Source: Natrinema salinisoli (GTDB lineage Archaea > Halobacteriota > Halobacteria > Halobacteriales > Natrialbaceae). From it: a stretch of 64,000 bases of DNA. The notes under the pieces are model-generated. The model saw only the letters and a program-made list of their open reading frames with translations, made no database searches and was not told where the DNA came from. Positions 46,517 through 56,949 of the stretch are shown piece by piece (the first letter of the stretch is position 1; each line of letters opens with the position of its first letter). Made by a program: the position numbers and the translations under genes. Location: assembly GCF_020405205.1 (NCBI RefSeq), contig NZ_CP084469.1:2294001-2358000 (forward strand). The letters run 5' to 3'.

Positions 46517-49500
46517 CGAACCGCGGCGGGACGGCAACGGCGGACGGGATCTCGAGCCGGGAGCCGATCCGGACGAGGACGCGTTCGACACGGCAGCGAC
46601 CGCCGGTCTCGCGTCGGCTGACGAAATCGAGCCGAAAGGAAACCAGAAGGCGGTCATCGACAGCCGCGCGGCCTGTACGTCCGTCGACGCGGGTGCCGGC
46701 ACCGGGAAGACGACGACGATGCTCGTCCGGATCGAGCGCGCCATCGAGCGGGGCGAGGTCGATCCCGAGGACGTGCTCGTGTTGACGTTCGCGAACGAAG
46801 CCGCCGCGAGCATCCGGACGGCGGTCGCAGAGCGGCTCGATCCCGACGCGGCGGCGGCGATCGACGTCTACACCTACCACTCCTTCTGTTACCGGCTCGT
46901 CCGCGAGTACGCCTACTACCTCGGCTACTCGCCCGAGTTCGACGTCGTGACCGAACGGGACCGACGGCGGATCATCGGCCGCCTGCTCGCCGAGAACGAC
47001 TACGACTTCGCGGCCGCGTCGGCCCGAAACGACGGCTCGCCGACCGATCTCGTCGACGCGGTCGATCGGTTCGTTCAGGCGATGGGCCAGGAGGACATTA
47101 CGCCCGACGACCTGCAGTCGGGGCTGCCGCCGGTTCGCACCCTCGAGCTGTGCAACGAGTTCGTCCTCTGGCTCGAACGCACGGCCCGCGAGGACCTGTC
47201 CTTCGACAACGAGGCGCTGCGGTACTTCAACCGGGAGTCGTACCTCGAGACGGCCCGGGAATCGCTGGTCGACTACGGGAAGCTCGTCTCCTACTGCCGG
47301 GAGAAGATCGCGGAGGCACCGGACGCGTTCCGCGAGGACGATCTAGTCCGGGATATCGATCGCTACCTCCGGGTGCTCCAGGGGTGCGTGACGAACACGA
47401 TCGAGGCGCTCTCGCTGGACGACCGCACGACGAAGCACCTGCCGCGGGCGCTGTTCGGCAACGAAATCTGGGGTACCGCCACGAGCCGGATCGAACAGAC
47501 GCCGTTCGGTCGGCTGAAACACTACGTCGAGTTCCTCCGACTGGCTCGCCACTACGCCGACGTCTACGCCGACTATCACGATCACCTCGAGGCCGAGCGG
47601 ACGATGGACTTCGACGAGCTGGTGCGGACAGCGACGAGTCTACTAGATGACGACGGGATCGCCGGAGAGATTACCGATCAGTGGACGCAGGTCTACTGCG
47701 ACGAGTTCCAGGACACCGACGCGACCCAGTTTTCGCTGCTCACCGAACTCACGGACGGCCCCGACCGCCCGGACCTGCTCGCGATCGGCGACAAGGATCA
47801 GGCGATCTACGGCTGGCGCGGGACCGATCGCGAGGGGTTAGACCGGCTGGCAGACGCGTACGACGACCACGAGGGGATCGAGCTCGATCTCAACTTCCGC
47901 TCGCGACAGGAGATTCTGGACCTGACCAACGCCTGCGACTACGGGCCGCAGTCGTCGAAGACGTTGCGAGAGGACGGCCGGACGGCCGGTACCTACGACG
48001 AAGACGAGCCGCCGGATCGCGTCGTCAAAGTCGAGAGCGAGGACGTTCCTCAGTCGACGTCCGAACAGGTCGCGACGACGGTCTCGCGGCTGCTCAACGG
48101 CGAGGCCGCGAACGTTCCCCAGCGATCGCTGGGCGACATCGCGGTCATCGTCCGGACCAACCGCCACGCACAGGCGGTCGCGGCGGACCTGCGGGACCTG
48201 CAGATCCCCTACGAAATATCCGGCTCGCCTCGCGGCGAGATTTCACCGGGAATTCGGACGGTACTATCGTATCTCCGAGTACTCGTCGACCCGGACGCGG
48301 ACGCCCACCTCCGACGCGTGTTGCTCTATCGCTACCGGCTCACCGAGGGCGATCTCGCGACGCTCCAGCGGCTCGACGGGTCGCTGTACGACGCCGTGAT
48401 GGACGCCGATCCGGCTGCGCTCGAGCTCGAACAGCCCAGTCGGGTCGAGACGGTCCGGAATCACCTCGCGGAACTCGAACGCGTCCGCGACGTCTACCCG
48501 CTCTCGGGCTTTATTCGCAGGTTCAGGGAACTCACCCGGATCGAGTGGTTCTGCGCGAGCGAGGAGCGCGACCAGTTCGACCGGCTCGAGCGGTTCGTCG
48601 AGGCGTACAACTCCGATGGCGTCGTCCAGTCGCTGTCGGCCGAGTTCGTCGAGGCGTTGGAACAGACCCTGCGGAGCGGGGGGAGCGACCGGACACGGGG
48701 GACCCGATCCGCGGACAGCGTCGATATCATGACGGTCCACCAGGCGAAGGGCCTCGAGTTCGACACGGTTCTCGTCCCCTACCTCTCGGACGAGGAGTGG
48801 TGCGTCGACGGCGATTACGTCGAACGAGCCAGGTACCGGCTGCTGGCCGCGACGCTCGACGACGAGATCGAGTCGCCGTTGCTCGCCGACCTCGCCGCCG
48901 AACGGGTCGGCGAGGAGTGGCGGGTGCTCCACGTGGCGCTCACGCGAGCCGAGAACCACCTGTTCCTGTTCGGATCGGAATACGAGTACGACGGGGACGA
49001 TGAACTCGCGGCGTCGACGGCCGAGGCCTGCCTCGCGGGCGACATCGAGTGGTCGGTGACCGGCCAGCGGATGGACCTCTGGTCGTCGCTGACAGAGAGT
49101 TTCGAGTACGTCAGGGAGACGTATCCCGAAACGGTGGTCGATCGGACGGACGAGATCGCCGCCTCGGCCGGCGAGAGTCCGGGCACGATCACCTACTACG
49201 CCGACTACGAGGATCGGCCCGTCGAGCCGCTCGAGACGCGCGAGGCGATCGAGACGGTCCATCGTCTGGGCCGGCTGCTTCGGAGCGACACGCTGTTGCC
49301 GGCCGCCGATGCCGCGAGCGCAGGGGTTCCCGAAGATGGATCCGACGGTCGAGCGGGGGCAGCGACACGGATACCCAGCGGCCGTCGATCCACCGCGCTG
49401 ACGACCGAGACGGTCCGGTTCCCCGTCGAGACGCTCGCGACCGCGACCGAACTGCCCGTCGCGATGCGCCACAGTTACTCCGCGATGAACACCCACGACA

Positions 49501-50273
49501 CCTGCGCCCGGAAACACTACCTCGATCACGTCGTTCGAGCGATCGACGATCCGCTCGAATCGATCGAGGCGGACGGGACGGGCGGGACAGGCAGGACGGG
49601 CGCGTCGACAGACGACGAATCGGCCTCGCGAATCGTCGGCACGGTCTTCCACGACGTCGCCGAGGAGGCCTTCCACCGCGAGTACGGGAGCCGGGAGGCG
49701 TGGCGCGAGGCCGCCCTGCGCCAGCTCACCGCACGCGACTTGCTCGCACACAGCGAGGGCGTCCTCGCCTGCATCGACCGCTACTTCGAGGCGAGCGCAC
49801 CCGGGGTCGACCGGCCGGTCGCCGAGTGGGACGCCGTCGCCGCGGAGTTGCCGTTCTCCCTCTCGGACGTGGCCGGCGTGACGGGAGACGTCGTCGGCTA
49901 CGTGGACTCGATCAGGCGGCACCCGGACGGCGGGCTCGCGGTCCTCGACTACAAGGCAACCGCAGAGCGGATCGACCCCCAGGATGCGGTCCAGCTGTCG
50001 CTCTATCTGCGAGCCTGCGAGGACCGGTTCGAGGAGCCGATCGCGGCCGTCGGCTACGTCTACGTCGGCGACGTCGACGGCCCTCGCGTCGACCTACTCG
50101 AGCCGGACGAGCTCCCGGCGTGGGACTCGGTGCTCGAGACGCTCGCGGCGGTCGACGAGCCGTCGTTCGCGGAAACGACGCCGGGCGACCACTGCGAGTA
50201 CTGTCCGCATCGATCGCTCGGGTGTGGACCGGGAGACTACCCGCTCGAGGGCGACGCGACGGGTGACGACTGA
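46509..50273 (+). CDS. UvrD-type helicase with RecB-like nuclease (AddA-like)
   Basis: 1254 aa. Helicase motifs: Walker A DAGAGTGKTTT (about 60-70), YCDEFQDTDATQF, AIGDKDQAIYGWRG, LNFRSRQEILDL, IMTVHQAKGLEF and VLHVALTRAENHLF. The C-terminal part (about 1000-1254) is a PD-(D/E)XK nuclease: GTVFHDVAEEAFHRE, Asp in GYVDSI, then AVLDYKATAE and AVQLSLYLRA, with an Fe-S end GDHCEYCPHRSLGC. All catalytic residues are present. It is the active motor-nuclease of the three-gene operon; the start at 46509 overlaps the previous gene. It likely processes double-strand breaks. Confidence 0.85.
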   Translation: MGDEPRRDGNGGRDLEPGADPDEDAFDTAATAGLASADEIEPKGNQKAVIDSRAACTSVDAGAGTGKTTTMLVRIERAIERGEVDPEDVLVLTFANEAAASIRTAVAERLDPDAAAAIDVYTYHSFCYRLVREYAYYLGYSPEFDVVTERDRRRIIGRLLAENDYDFAAASARNDGSPTDLVDAVDRFVQAMGQEDITPDDLQSGLPPVRTLELCNEFVLWLERTAREDLSFDNEALRYFNRESYLETARESLVDYGKLVSYCREKIAEAPDAFREDDLVRDIDRYLRVLQGCVTNTIEALSLDDRTTKHLPRALFGNEIWGTATSRIEQTPFGRLKHYVEFLRLARHYADVYADYHDHLEAERTMDFDELVRTATSLLDDDGIAGEITDQWTQVYCDEFQDTDATQFSLLTELTDGPDRPDLLAIGDKDQAIYGWRGTDREGLDRLADAYDDHEGIELDLNFRSRQEILDLTNACDYGPQSSKTLREDGRTAGTYDEDEPPDRVVKVESEDVPQSTSEQVATTVSRLLNGEAANVPQRSLGDIAVIVRTNRHAQAVAADLRDLQIPYEISGSPRGEISPGIRTVLSYLRVLVDPDADAHLRRVLLYRYRLTEGDLATLQRLDGSLYDAVMDADPAALELEQPSRVETVRNHLAELERVRDVYPLSGFIRRFRELTRIEWFCASEERDQFDRLERFVEAYNSDGVVQSLSAEFVEALEQTLRSGGSDRTRGTRSADSVDIMTVHQAKGLEFDTVLVPYLSDEEWCVDGDYVERARYRLLAATLDDEIESPLLADLAAERVGEEWRVLHVALTRAENHLFLFGSEYEYDGDDELAASTAEACLAGDIEWSVTGQRMDLWSSLTESFEYVRETYPETVVDRTDEIAASAGESPGTITYYADYEDRPVEPLETREAIETVHRLGRLLRSDTLLPAADAASAGVPEDGSDGRAGAATRIPSGRRSTALTTETVRFPVETLATATELPVAMRHSYSAMNTHDTCARKHYLDHVVRAIDDPLESIEADGTGGTGRTGASTDDESASRIVGTVFHDVAEEAFHREYGSREAWREAALRQLTARDLLAHSEGVLACIDRYFEASAPGVDRPVAEWDAVAAELPFSLSDVAGVTGDVVGYVDSIRRHPDGGLAVLDYKATAERIDPQDAVQLSLYLRACEDRFEEPIAAVGYVYVGDVDGPRVDLLEPDELPAWDSVLETLAAVDEPSFAETTPGDHCEYCPHRSLGCGPGDYPLEGDATGDD

Positions 50274-50391
50274 GGGAGATCCGAACTCGGGGGAGACGAA
50301 GAGGAGACGTTCTACTGTTTACAGGCGGAGTCAGACCGGGAGGTGACGAACAACGAGCGAGACGGGTGCAAAACCGAGACTCGGACGAGAC

Positions 50392-52983
50392 CTACGACTC
50401 CCACTCGAACCGGTCCGGATCGCGCGCCGCCAGCGCCGTCCGAACCGCGGCGACGTTCTCGGGAACGTCGTGGACGCGGACGAGATCCGCCCCGCGGTCG
50501 ACCGCGAGGGCGCTCGCCGCGACGGTCGCCTCGAGTCGGTCGCCGCCCTCGCGGCCGACCCGTGCGAACATGGACTTGTGGGAGTGGCCGAAGAGGACCG
50601 GACAGCCCAGCGCGTGGAGCTCGTCGATCCGGTCGAGGAGCTCGAAGTTCTCGCTGGCGGACTTGCCGAAGCCGATCCCGGGATCGACGATGATCTGACT
50701 CCGGTCGAGTCCGGCTTTCTCGGCCAGCAGGATGCGTTCGGAGAGCTGGTCGATCACGTCCGCGACGACGTCGTCGTACTCGATATCGCGGTCCGGGACG
50801 ACCGGCGCGTCGATGCTGTGCATCACCACCAGCCCGGCGTCGTGCTCGGCGGCGACGAACCGCATCTCGGGGTCCTCGAGCCCCGAAACGTCGTTGACGA
50901 TGTCCGCCCCGGCCGCGAGCGCGGCGTCGGCGACGGCGGCTCTGCGCGTGTCGACCGAAATCAGCGCGTCGAGGTCGGCGATCCGTTCGATCACGGGGAC
51001 GACCCGGTCCAGTTCCTCGTCGATCGAGACGGGGTCTGCCCCGGGCCGCGTGGATTCCCCGCCGACGTCGATCACGTCCGCGTCCGCCTCGACCATCGCC
51101 TCCGCCCGGGCCACCGCGTCCTCGAGGGCGTCGTACTCGCCGCCGTCGTGGAAGCTGTCCGGGGTGACGTTCAGAATCCCCATCACGGCCGTCCGGTCGG
51201 TCCAGGGGTAGTCCGGGCCGCTCGAGTCGGCGGGCGTCCAGCCGGGAGCTGCGGACGGACCGGCGGATCGATCGTTCGCGTCCGTCGTCACGTCCGTTCC
51301 GTCGCCGTCGACGGTCGCTTCGTCGCCGACGGCTTCCCCGTCGTCGGTATCGAGCGCGAGCGTGTCCCGCAACGCCCGAGCGACGTCCGCGAGACCGTCG
51401 GGTCGGGATCGGTCCTCGAGAGCCTCGACGAGCGCGTCGAACTGGGCCCGGGTTCCCATCAGAACGACGTCGACCGTCTCCTCGTCGCGCTCGAGGCCGG
51501 AGAGAGCACACTCCCCGCCGAGGCGCAGCAGCTCCTCCTTCACCACGGTCGCCTGCGGGTCTCGAAGCGCCGTCCTGACGACCCGATGGACGGCGTCGCC
51601 GTCCAGTCGCTCGACGTCGTCCGCGGCGACGTTGGCTTCCTCGAGCGCGTCGCGGGCGTCCGAGAGGTCGCGGATGTGCTTCGGGACGTCAGTGCGAGTC
51701 CACCGCGATCGGGCTTCTGCGACCGCGTACAGCGATCCGGTGACGAGCACGCAATCGTCGCTCCCCGCGTCTGCGAGGGCGGTGGCGAGGGCGTCCTGTA
51801 CCGCGGCCTCGGTGCGGACCGTTCCGGCACCGGCGTCGGTAAAGACCTCGGCGAGGACGCCCCGATCCTCGGCGCGGTCGAGGGTCGGTTCGGTCGCGAC
51901 GACGGTGTCAGGGGTCGGCAACATTGCCGCCATCTCGCGGTGGTCCTTGTCGTGCATCGCGCCGATGACGAGGTGGAGGTCGTCGTACTCGTACGTGCCG
52001 AGCGTCTCGGCGAGGCCCTCGCAGGCACCCGGATTGTGCGCGCCGTCTAACACGACCAGCGGCTCGGTGTCGAACACCTCGAACCGGCCCGGCCAGTGAG
52101 CGCTCCGCAAGCCGCGTGCGAGGTCCGCGTCCGAGACGTCGCCGACCTGCCGGGCGAGGACGGCCGCGATGCCGGCGTTTTCGGCCTGATGTTCGCCCAG
52201 CAGCGGAATTCGCGTCTCGAGGTCCCAGCCGTCGGCCTCGATCGAGACGGCGGCCTCGGTGTGGTTCGTCCGCCCGTCGTAGGCGACTCGTACCGCCGGC
52301 TGGGAACCGTCGGCGTCCGTCCGGTCCGTCCGTTTTCCGACGGTCACCACGTCACCAGCGACGTCGCGGATCGCCTCGAGCGGGCTCCCGGTGACGCCCG
52401 TCACGAGCGGTGCGTCGGCGGGGGCGACGTGGGCCTTGTCGTGAGCGATTTCCTCGACCGTATCGCCGAGGATCCCCGTGTGCTCGAGGGTCACGCTCGT
52501 CACTGCGCTGGCGACCGGATCGACGACGCTCGTGGCGTCGTACTTGCCGCCGATACCGACCTCGAGGACGGCGACGTCGACGTCCTCGCGGCCGAACTGC
52601 CACAGCGCCATCCCGGTCATCGTCTCGAAAAAGGTCGGCGACTCCCCGTCGGCACCGCGCTCCGTCACGTACTCCCGAGCGGCCGCGACGTACTCGCAGA
52701 CCGCCGATCGCGGAATCTTCCGGCCGTCGACGCGAATCCGCTCGCGGAGGTCGTCGAGATGCGGCGAGGTGTAGAGGCCGACGGAGTAGCCGGCCTCCCG
52801 CAGAGTCCGCTCGAGCATTCGAGCCGTGCTCCCCTTGCCGTTGGAGCCGGCGATCTGGACGAAATCGACGTCCTCGTGAGGGTCCTCGAGGTGGGCCAGC
52901 AGCCGGGCCGTCGCCTCGGTGCCCGGCTTCGGGCGGAACCGCCGCAGATCGAAAAGGAAGTCCGCCGCCTCGTGATACTCCAT
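50392..52983 (-). CDS. folCP: Fused folylpolyglutamate synthase / dihydropteroate synthase
   Basis: 863 aa from MEYHEAADFLFD at 52983; a longer upstream frame was rejected. The N-terminal FolC part has IAGSNGKGSTARMLER (P-loop, about 45-60) and GLYTSPHLDDLRERI. The C-terminal FolP part has MGILNVTPDSFHDGG, DVGGESTRPGADP, SVDTRRAAVADA and DPGIGFGKSASENFEL. It covers two steps of folate synthesis in one chain, as known for some haloarchaea. Between them lie about 160 residues of linker, including a TALRDPQATVVKEELLRLGG stretch with no assigned role. Confidence 0.92.
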   Translation of the reverse strand: MEYHEAADFLFDLRRFRPKPGTEATARLLAHLEDPHEDVDFVQIAGSNGKGSTARMLERTLREAGYSVGLYTSPHLDDLRERIRVDGRKIPRSAVCEYVAAAREYVTERGADGESPTFFETMTGMALWQFGREDVDVAVLEVGIGGKYDATSVVDPVASAVTSVTLEHTGILGDTVEEIAHDKAHVAPADAPLVTGVTGSPLEAIRDVAGDVVTVGKRTDRTDADGSQPAVRVAYDGRTNHTEAAVSIEADGWDLETRIPLLGEHQAENAGIAAVLARQVGDVSDADLARGLRSAHWPGRFEVFDTEPLVVLDGAHNPGACEGLAETLGTYEYDDLHLVIGAMHDKDHREMAAMLPTPDTVVATEPTLDRAEDRGVLAEVFTDAGAGTVRTEAAVQDALATALADAGSDDCVLVTGSLYAVAEARSRWTRTDVPKHIRDLSDARDALEEANVAADDVERLDGDAVHRVVRTALRDPQATVVKEELLRLGGECALSGLERDEETVDVVLMGTRAQFDALVEALEDRSRPDGLADVARALRDTLALDTDDGEAVGDEATVDGDGTDVTTDANDRSAGPSAAPGWTPADSSGPDYPWTDRTAVMGILNVTPDSFHDGGEYDALEDAVARAEAMVEADADVIDVGGESTRPGADPVSIDEELDRVVPVIERIADLDALISVDTRRAAVADAALAAGADIVNDVSGLEDPEMRFVAAEHDAGLVVMHSIDAPVVPDRDIEYDDVVADVIDQLSERILLAEKAGLDRSQIIVDPGIGFGKSASENFELLDRIDELHALGCPVLFGHSHKSMFARVGREGGDRLEATVAASALAVDRGADLVRVHDVPENVAAVRTALAARDPDRFEWES

Positions 52984-53166
52984 ATGGGAATCAGAGTGGC
53001 CGATCGTTTTAGAGTATTCCGTTCCGTTTTCCTCGCTCGACCCGGTCGTGTACCGCCGATGGACGTCGGCGGTGCCCCATATGTTCGGGAGAACACCGAC
53101 CACGTCGGAGCGCGTCGGTTCGACTACGCCTTTAGGCGGGCCTAAATCGCCTGGCGGAGACTATCC

Positions 53167-53538
53167 ATGCCAGCAACCGATTTCGACACCGACCGAGAAT
53201 ACGACGAGGATCGATTCAGCACACAGCCCGTCTTTCGGAGCGACCGGATGAAAGTCGTCCTCGGCTACTTCGAGCCGGGCCAGTTCATCCCGGTCCACGC
53301 ACCCGACAGCGACGTCGCGATCTGCGTCCGTTCCGGCACCGGCGTCGTTCGCGAGGGCGAGACGGAACACGTCGTCGGTCCCGACGACGTCGTCGTCGTC
53401 GAAGCCGGCGTCGACCGGGGGATTCGGGCCGACGAAGAGAGTCGACTCGAGGCCCTGCTCACGACCAGTCCGCCGCCGACCGACGCCGAACACGAACCGG
53501 TTCGGGACGGGCTCGAGCGCGGCGTCTTCGATCCCTGA
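53167..53538 (+). CDS. Cupin domain protein
   Basis: 123 aa. The cupin motifs are degenerate (QFIPVHAPDSDVAICVRSGT with one His, VVEAGVDRGIRAD with none), so metal binding is doubtful. The fold is a small beta-barrel. Many haloarchaeal cupins act as sensors or in sugar metabolism. Single gene with a short leader; the function is unknown. Confidence 0.7.
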   Translation: MPATDFDTDREYDEDRFSTQPVFRSDRMKVVLGYFEPGQFIPVHAPDSDVAICVRSGTGVVREGETEHVVGPDDVVVVEAGVDRGIRADEESRLEALLTTSPPPTDAEHEPVRDGLERGVFDP

Positions 53539-53714
53539 GTCGGCTATCGATCGCGTCCGTGTCGTCGGTCGTCCGGCCCTCGAGAACAATATCGGCACTC
53601 GCCGTCCAGCACGTGACCACCCGTCGATAGCTAACAGACTGCAAAACCGACACGCCGTCTATCCGAAACGGCCACACCGGTTTCTGGGGGACTCGAGGAC
53701 GCAATCGACGAATA

Positions 53715-53957
53715 TCACGCGCCCTGCAGTCCGCTCGGTGGCCGGAAGTACAGCCCGTCGAACAAGGCGATAGCTGCGATGGCGACACCGCCGAGAAGCG
53801 TCGTCTGGGCGGAGAGATCGAGGAAATAACCGGCGAGCCAGGCGACGGCGAAGGCCGCCGGAATCAGGCCGAGCAGGAGATCGTATCGGTCGATCGTCGA
53901 CAGGCGATCGGCGACTCGCGCAACCGTCTCGATTTCAGTGATATCTCTCCGGATCAT
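53715..53957 (-). CDS. Small two-TM protein
   Basis: 80 aa: an N-terminal soluble part (MIRRDITEIETVARVADRLS), then two hydrophobic segments (about 28-47 and 51-67), then a Pro/Gly-rich end. Probably an accessory membrane protein. No family recognised. A short open frame nearby on the plus strand was rejected. Confidence 0.5.
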   Translation of the reverse strand: MIRRDITEIETVARVADRLSTIDRYDLLLGLIPAAFAVAWLAGYFLDLSAQTTLLGGVAIAAIALFDGLYFRPPSGLQGA

Positions 53958-54148
53958 CGATTCTCACCTCGGGAAGTGCGTATGATCGCGATCCACTAAA
54001 ATATAGTGGAATCGAGCGCCACAGAAGAGAGCTACGTTCCGTTCGAGCATTTTCAGACGGTTTTATCGAACACGGCCTCGTGGTCCTCGATCTCGTCCGT
54101 GGCGTTCGGAACCGGTTCGATCGACCAGTGGGACTCGACGGAGCGCTC

Positions 54149-54931
54149 TCACTCCGCGGTGCGTTCCGTCGCCAACCCGTCCTCGCCGGGTTCGCCGGTA
54201 ATCTCGAGGAAGGCGTCCTCTAAGCTGCGGGCGTCGCCGGTTTCGGCGCGGGATTTGAGCGTCTCGGGGTCGCCCTCGGCGACGAGTTCGCCGTCGTGGA
54301 GGACGCCGATCTCGTCGGCCAGTTCGTCGACGACGGGGAGGATGTGCGTCGAGAGGAAGATCGTCATCTCCCGATCGGCGAGGTCGGCGATGGTGTCGCG
54401 CATCGTCCGGGCGGCGCGGGGATCGAGTCCGCTCGTGGGTTCGTCGAGGAAGGCCACGTCGGGTTCGTGCAGGACCGCCTGAATGACGCCGACCTTCTGG
54501 CGCATGCCCTTCGAGTAGTCCTCGATGCGCTTGTTCGCGTCTTCGAGCAGGTCGAAGCGCTCGAGCAACGAGTCGATGCGCTCGCCGGCCGCATCGTCGG
54601 GCATGTCCCGCAGACCGGCGGCGTACTCGAGCTGTTCCCGACCGGAGAGCTCGTCGTAGACCGGCGGGTCCTCGGGCAGGTACCCGATGTGAGGGGTGAC
54701 CGACTCGCGGTCCGATATCGAGTGACCCGCGACGCGGGCAGTCCCGGCAGTCGGCCTCGTAAGCGTCGTCAACATTCGCATCGTGGTCGTCTTCCCCGCG
54801 CCGTTCGGCCCGAGGAACCCGTAGACCGTGCCGCGCTCGACGGCCATCGTCAGGTCCGAGACGGCGGTCGTCTCGCCGTAGCGTTTGGTCAGTCCGTCGG
54901 TTTCGATGGCGGGGGCGTCGACAGGGCTCAT
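54149..54931 (-). CDS. ABC transporter ATP-binding protein
   Basis: 260 aa. Walker A GPNGAGKTTT, signature DYSKGMRQKVGV, and Walker B VAFLDEPTSGLDP. It belongs to the ABC-2 type (multidrug or copper/NosF-like) ATPases. Divergent from a permease gene across a 207-bp promoter region rather than in an operon with it. The Ser-Lys-Gly in the signature (SKGMR) replaces SGG, as is common in this subgroup. Confidence 0.92.
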   Translation of the reverse strand: MSPVDAPAIETDGLTKRYGETTAVSDLTMAVERGTVYGFLGPNGAGKTTTMRMLTTLTRPTAGTARVAGHSISDRESVTPHIGYLPEDPPVYDELSGREQLEYAAGLRDMPDDAAGERIDSLLERFDLLEDANKRIEDYSKGMRQKVGVIQAVLHEPDVAFLDEPTSGLDPRAARTMRDTIADLADREMTIFLSTHILPVVDELADEIGVLHDGELVAEGDPETLKSRAETGDARSLEDAFLEITGEPGEDGLATERTAE

Positions 54932-55138
54932 GTATTCACCTTCGATAGATTACACGTAAAAGTACGCCATTTCGGACTCCCGGTTCGCCGTCCGCCCCGA
55001 TGTGCCGGTCGCCATCGGAGCACCGAGCGGAGCGGGAAGAATGACAGACATCCAAACAGTTTACTGCCAGCGTACCGCGGATCCGATTATGAACCCTGCC
55101 CTCCACGACATCTCGCAACCGATCGGCGGTGATCGGTA

Positions 55139-56806
55139 GTGACACGCGTTCCAATCGCTGCCGGCATCGCCGGAACGGAGGTTCGACGGACGGCTCGAGC
55201 CGTCGCCGGTAACCGAACCAAGCTCCTCCTGATGACGGTAGCCGGGCTGTTCATGCTCGGCCCGGTCACCGCGGTCGGTCTGCTCTTCGTTCCGGAACTG
55301 GGTGAACGGGCCGCCGCAGGCGTGCTCGCTCCGGACGTGGCGGCGACGGTAACGGAGGTCGCCACTGGCGGTATCGCACTCTTTTGGCTGTTTCTCGTCC
55401 TCATGGCAGTCATGCGGACGGTAACGGCGGTCGCGAACGTGGACGAACCCGCCTTCATCCTGTTGTCCACGTCGGTTCGGAACACCGTCGTGGGCGTCGT
55501 CGTCGCGGAAATCGCGTTCTTCGCCGTCTGGCTCGCGGTGCCGACGGTACTCGTCGCCGCTGCGTTCGCGTACGGTGCGGGGACGGTGCTCCCCGTGATC
55601 GTCGCACCACTGCTGATCGGGCTGGTCCTGTCTACCGCCGTCCCCGTGGGATTCACCGTCGGCGTCTGGATCCGCCACCTGATCACCGTCTACGAGCCGA
55701 TCGCCCGGTATCGAACGGTACTGTTCGCCGCGTTCTGGCTCGCGTACTTCGGTGCGATCGCGACCGGACGGCTCAACGCGATCATGGGGACGCTGTTTAC
55801 CGCGTTGCAGGCAAGCCCGCTCGGATGGCCCGGCTATCTGCTGTTGCTCGGGGTTCCCGGTATCGATCCGTCGCCGACCGGAATCGCGGGTGCGGTCATC
55901 GGCTCGGCGCTCGTCACCGGGCTCGCGATGGCAGTCGGAATCCCGTCGGCACGACGCCACTGGTTCGCGGACCCAGCACGGACCCATGACGAGGAACTCG
56001 ACGATGAGACCTCGTCCGATCGACTCAGCGGACTCCTCTCGGGGACGGTCTCGCGGCCGGTCCGGACGGTAACGGTAACGGCGATTCGCCGAAGCAAACG
56101 CGCCCCGATTCGGCTCGCGTACGTCGGCTACCCGCTGTTCGGCGCGCTCGGATTCGTCCAGCAGATCATCGAGTTAGGGACGATACCCCCGTTCATGGCC
56201 GCGATGTTCTCCCTGTACATCGTCTGGGCGGCCGGTGCATTGTTCACCCTCAACCCGCTCGGCGATCTCGGACCGGCCCTCCCCGCCGTCGTGACGTCCT
56301 CGATCACCGGGCGACAGGCGATTCGCGGTCGACTACTCGCCGGCGCGCTGATCAGCCTCCCGTTCGCACTCGTCCTCCCGCTCGTCATGGGGCTCGTCAG
56401 CCCGCTTTCCCTCGAGCGGACCGCCGCCCTCGTGGCCGGAACCCTCGTCGGAACGATCCTCGCGCCGGCGCTCGCGTCCGGGATCGGCTCGCTGTTTCCG
56501 CGGTTCGGCAGCGTCAACGTGACCAACAACCGCGAGGCGGTGATGCCGAGCAAGACCGCGTTCCTCGTCTACTCGCTCGCGATCCTCCTCCCCGCAGTCG
56601 CCGCAGCCGTCCTGTACCTCGAGGCCCCAGAGGCGATCGCCGGACTGATCGCGACGGTTTCGGCGTGGACGCCGGCACCCGAGGTGACGGTCTCCGCCCG
56701 TGCGATCGCCGTCGGCGCGTGGACCGTCCTGATCGGCGGGCTCGGTGCCCCGTACGTCTCCTATCGCTACGCCATCGAGCGGTTCGACTGGTACGCACTC
56801 GAATGA
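55139..56806 (+). CDS. ABC-2 type permease-like membrane protein
   Basis: 555 aa with a GTG start and about 12-14 hydrophobic segments. The first TM follows a basic stretch (VRRTARAVAGNRTKLLL). The layout, large loops and divergent ATPase neighbour suggest the membrane part of the ABC-2 system. It lacks a clear EAA loop. Substrate unknown; a lipid or drug exporter is one possibility. Confidence 0.7.
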   Translation: MTRVPIAAGIAGTEVRRTARAVAGNRTKLLLMTVAGLFMLGPVTAVGLLFVPELGERAAAGVLAPDVAATVTEVATGGIALFWLFLVLMAVMRTVTAVANVDEPAFILLSTSVRNTVVGVVVAEIAFFAVWLAVPTVLVAAAFAYGAGTVLPVIVAPLLIGLVLSTAVPVGFTVGVWIRHLITVYEPIARYRTVLFAAFWLAYFGAIATGRLNAIMGTLFTALQASPLGWPGYLLLLGVPGIDPSPTGIAGAVIGSALVTGLAMAVGIPSARRHWFADPARTHDEELDDETSSDRLSGLLSGTVSRPVRTVTVTAIRRSKRAPIRLAYVGYPLFGALGFVQQIIELGTIPPFMAAMFSLYIVWAAGALFTLNPLGDLGPALPAVVTSSITGRQAIRGRLLAGALISLPFALVLPLVMGLVSPLSLERTAALVAGTLVGTILAPALASGIGSLFPRFGSVNVTNNREAVMPSKTAFLVYSLAILLPAVAAAVLYLEAPEAIAGLIATVSAWTPAPEVTVSARAIAVGAWTVLIGGLGAPYVSYRYAIERFDWYALE

Positions 56807-56949
56807 GTCGACGAGGGAGGTGACCATCGCCACCGCCCAGAAGTCGCGTTCCGACCGGCGATAGACATGCAGACGCGAGAGCCGCGGCTACCCCAGCGGG
56901 ACGCTCGAAACCCGTATTTCTATACAGCCGGGATCACAGACTATTCGTC

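Noticed and set aside
48264-49922. 552-codon minus-strand frame
   Set aside because: Antisense shadow of the AddA-like gene.
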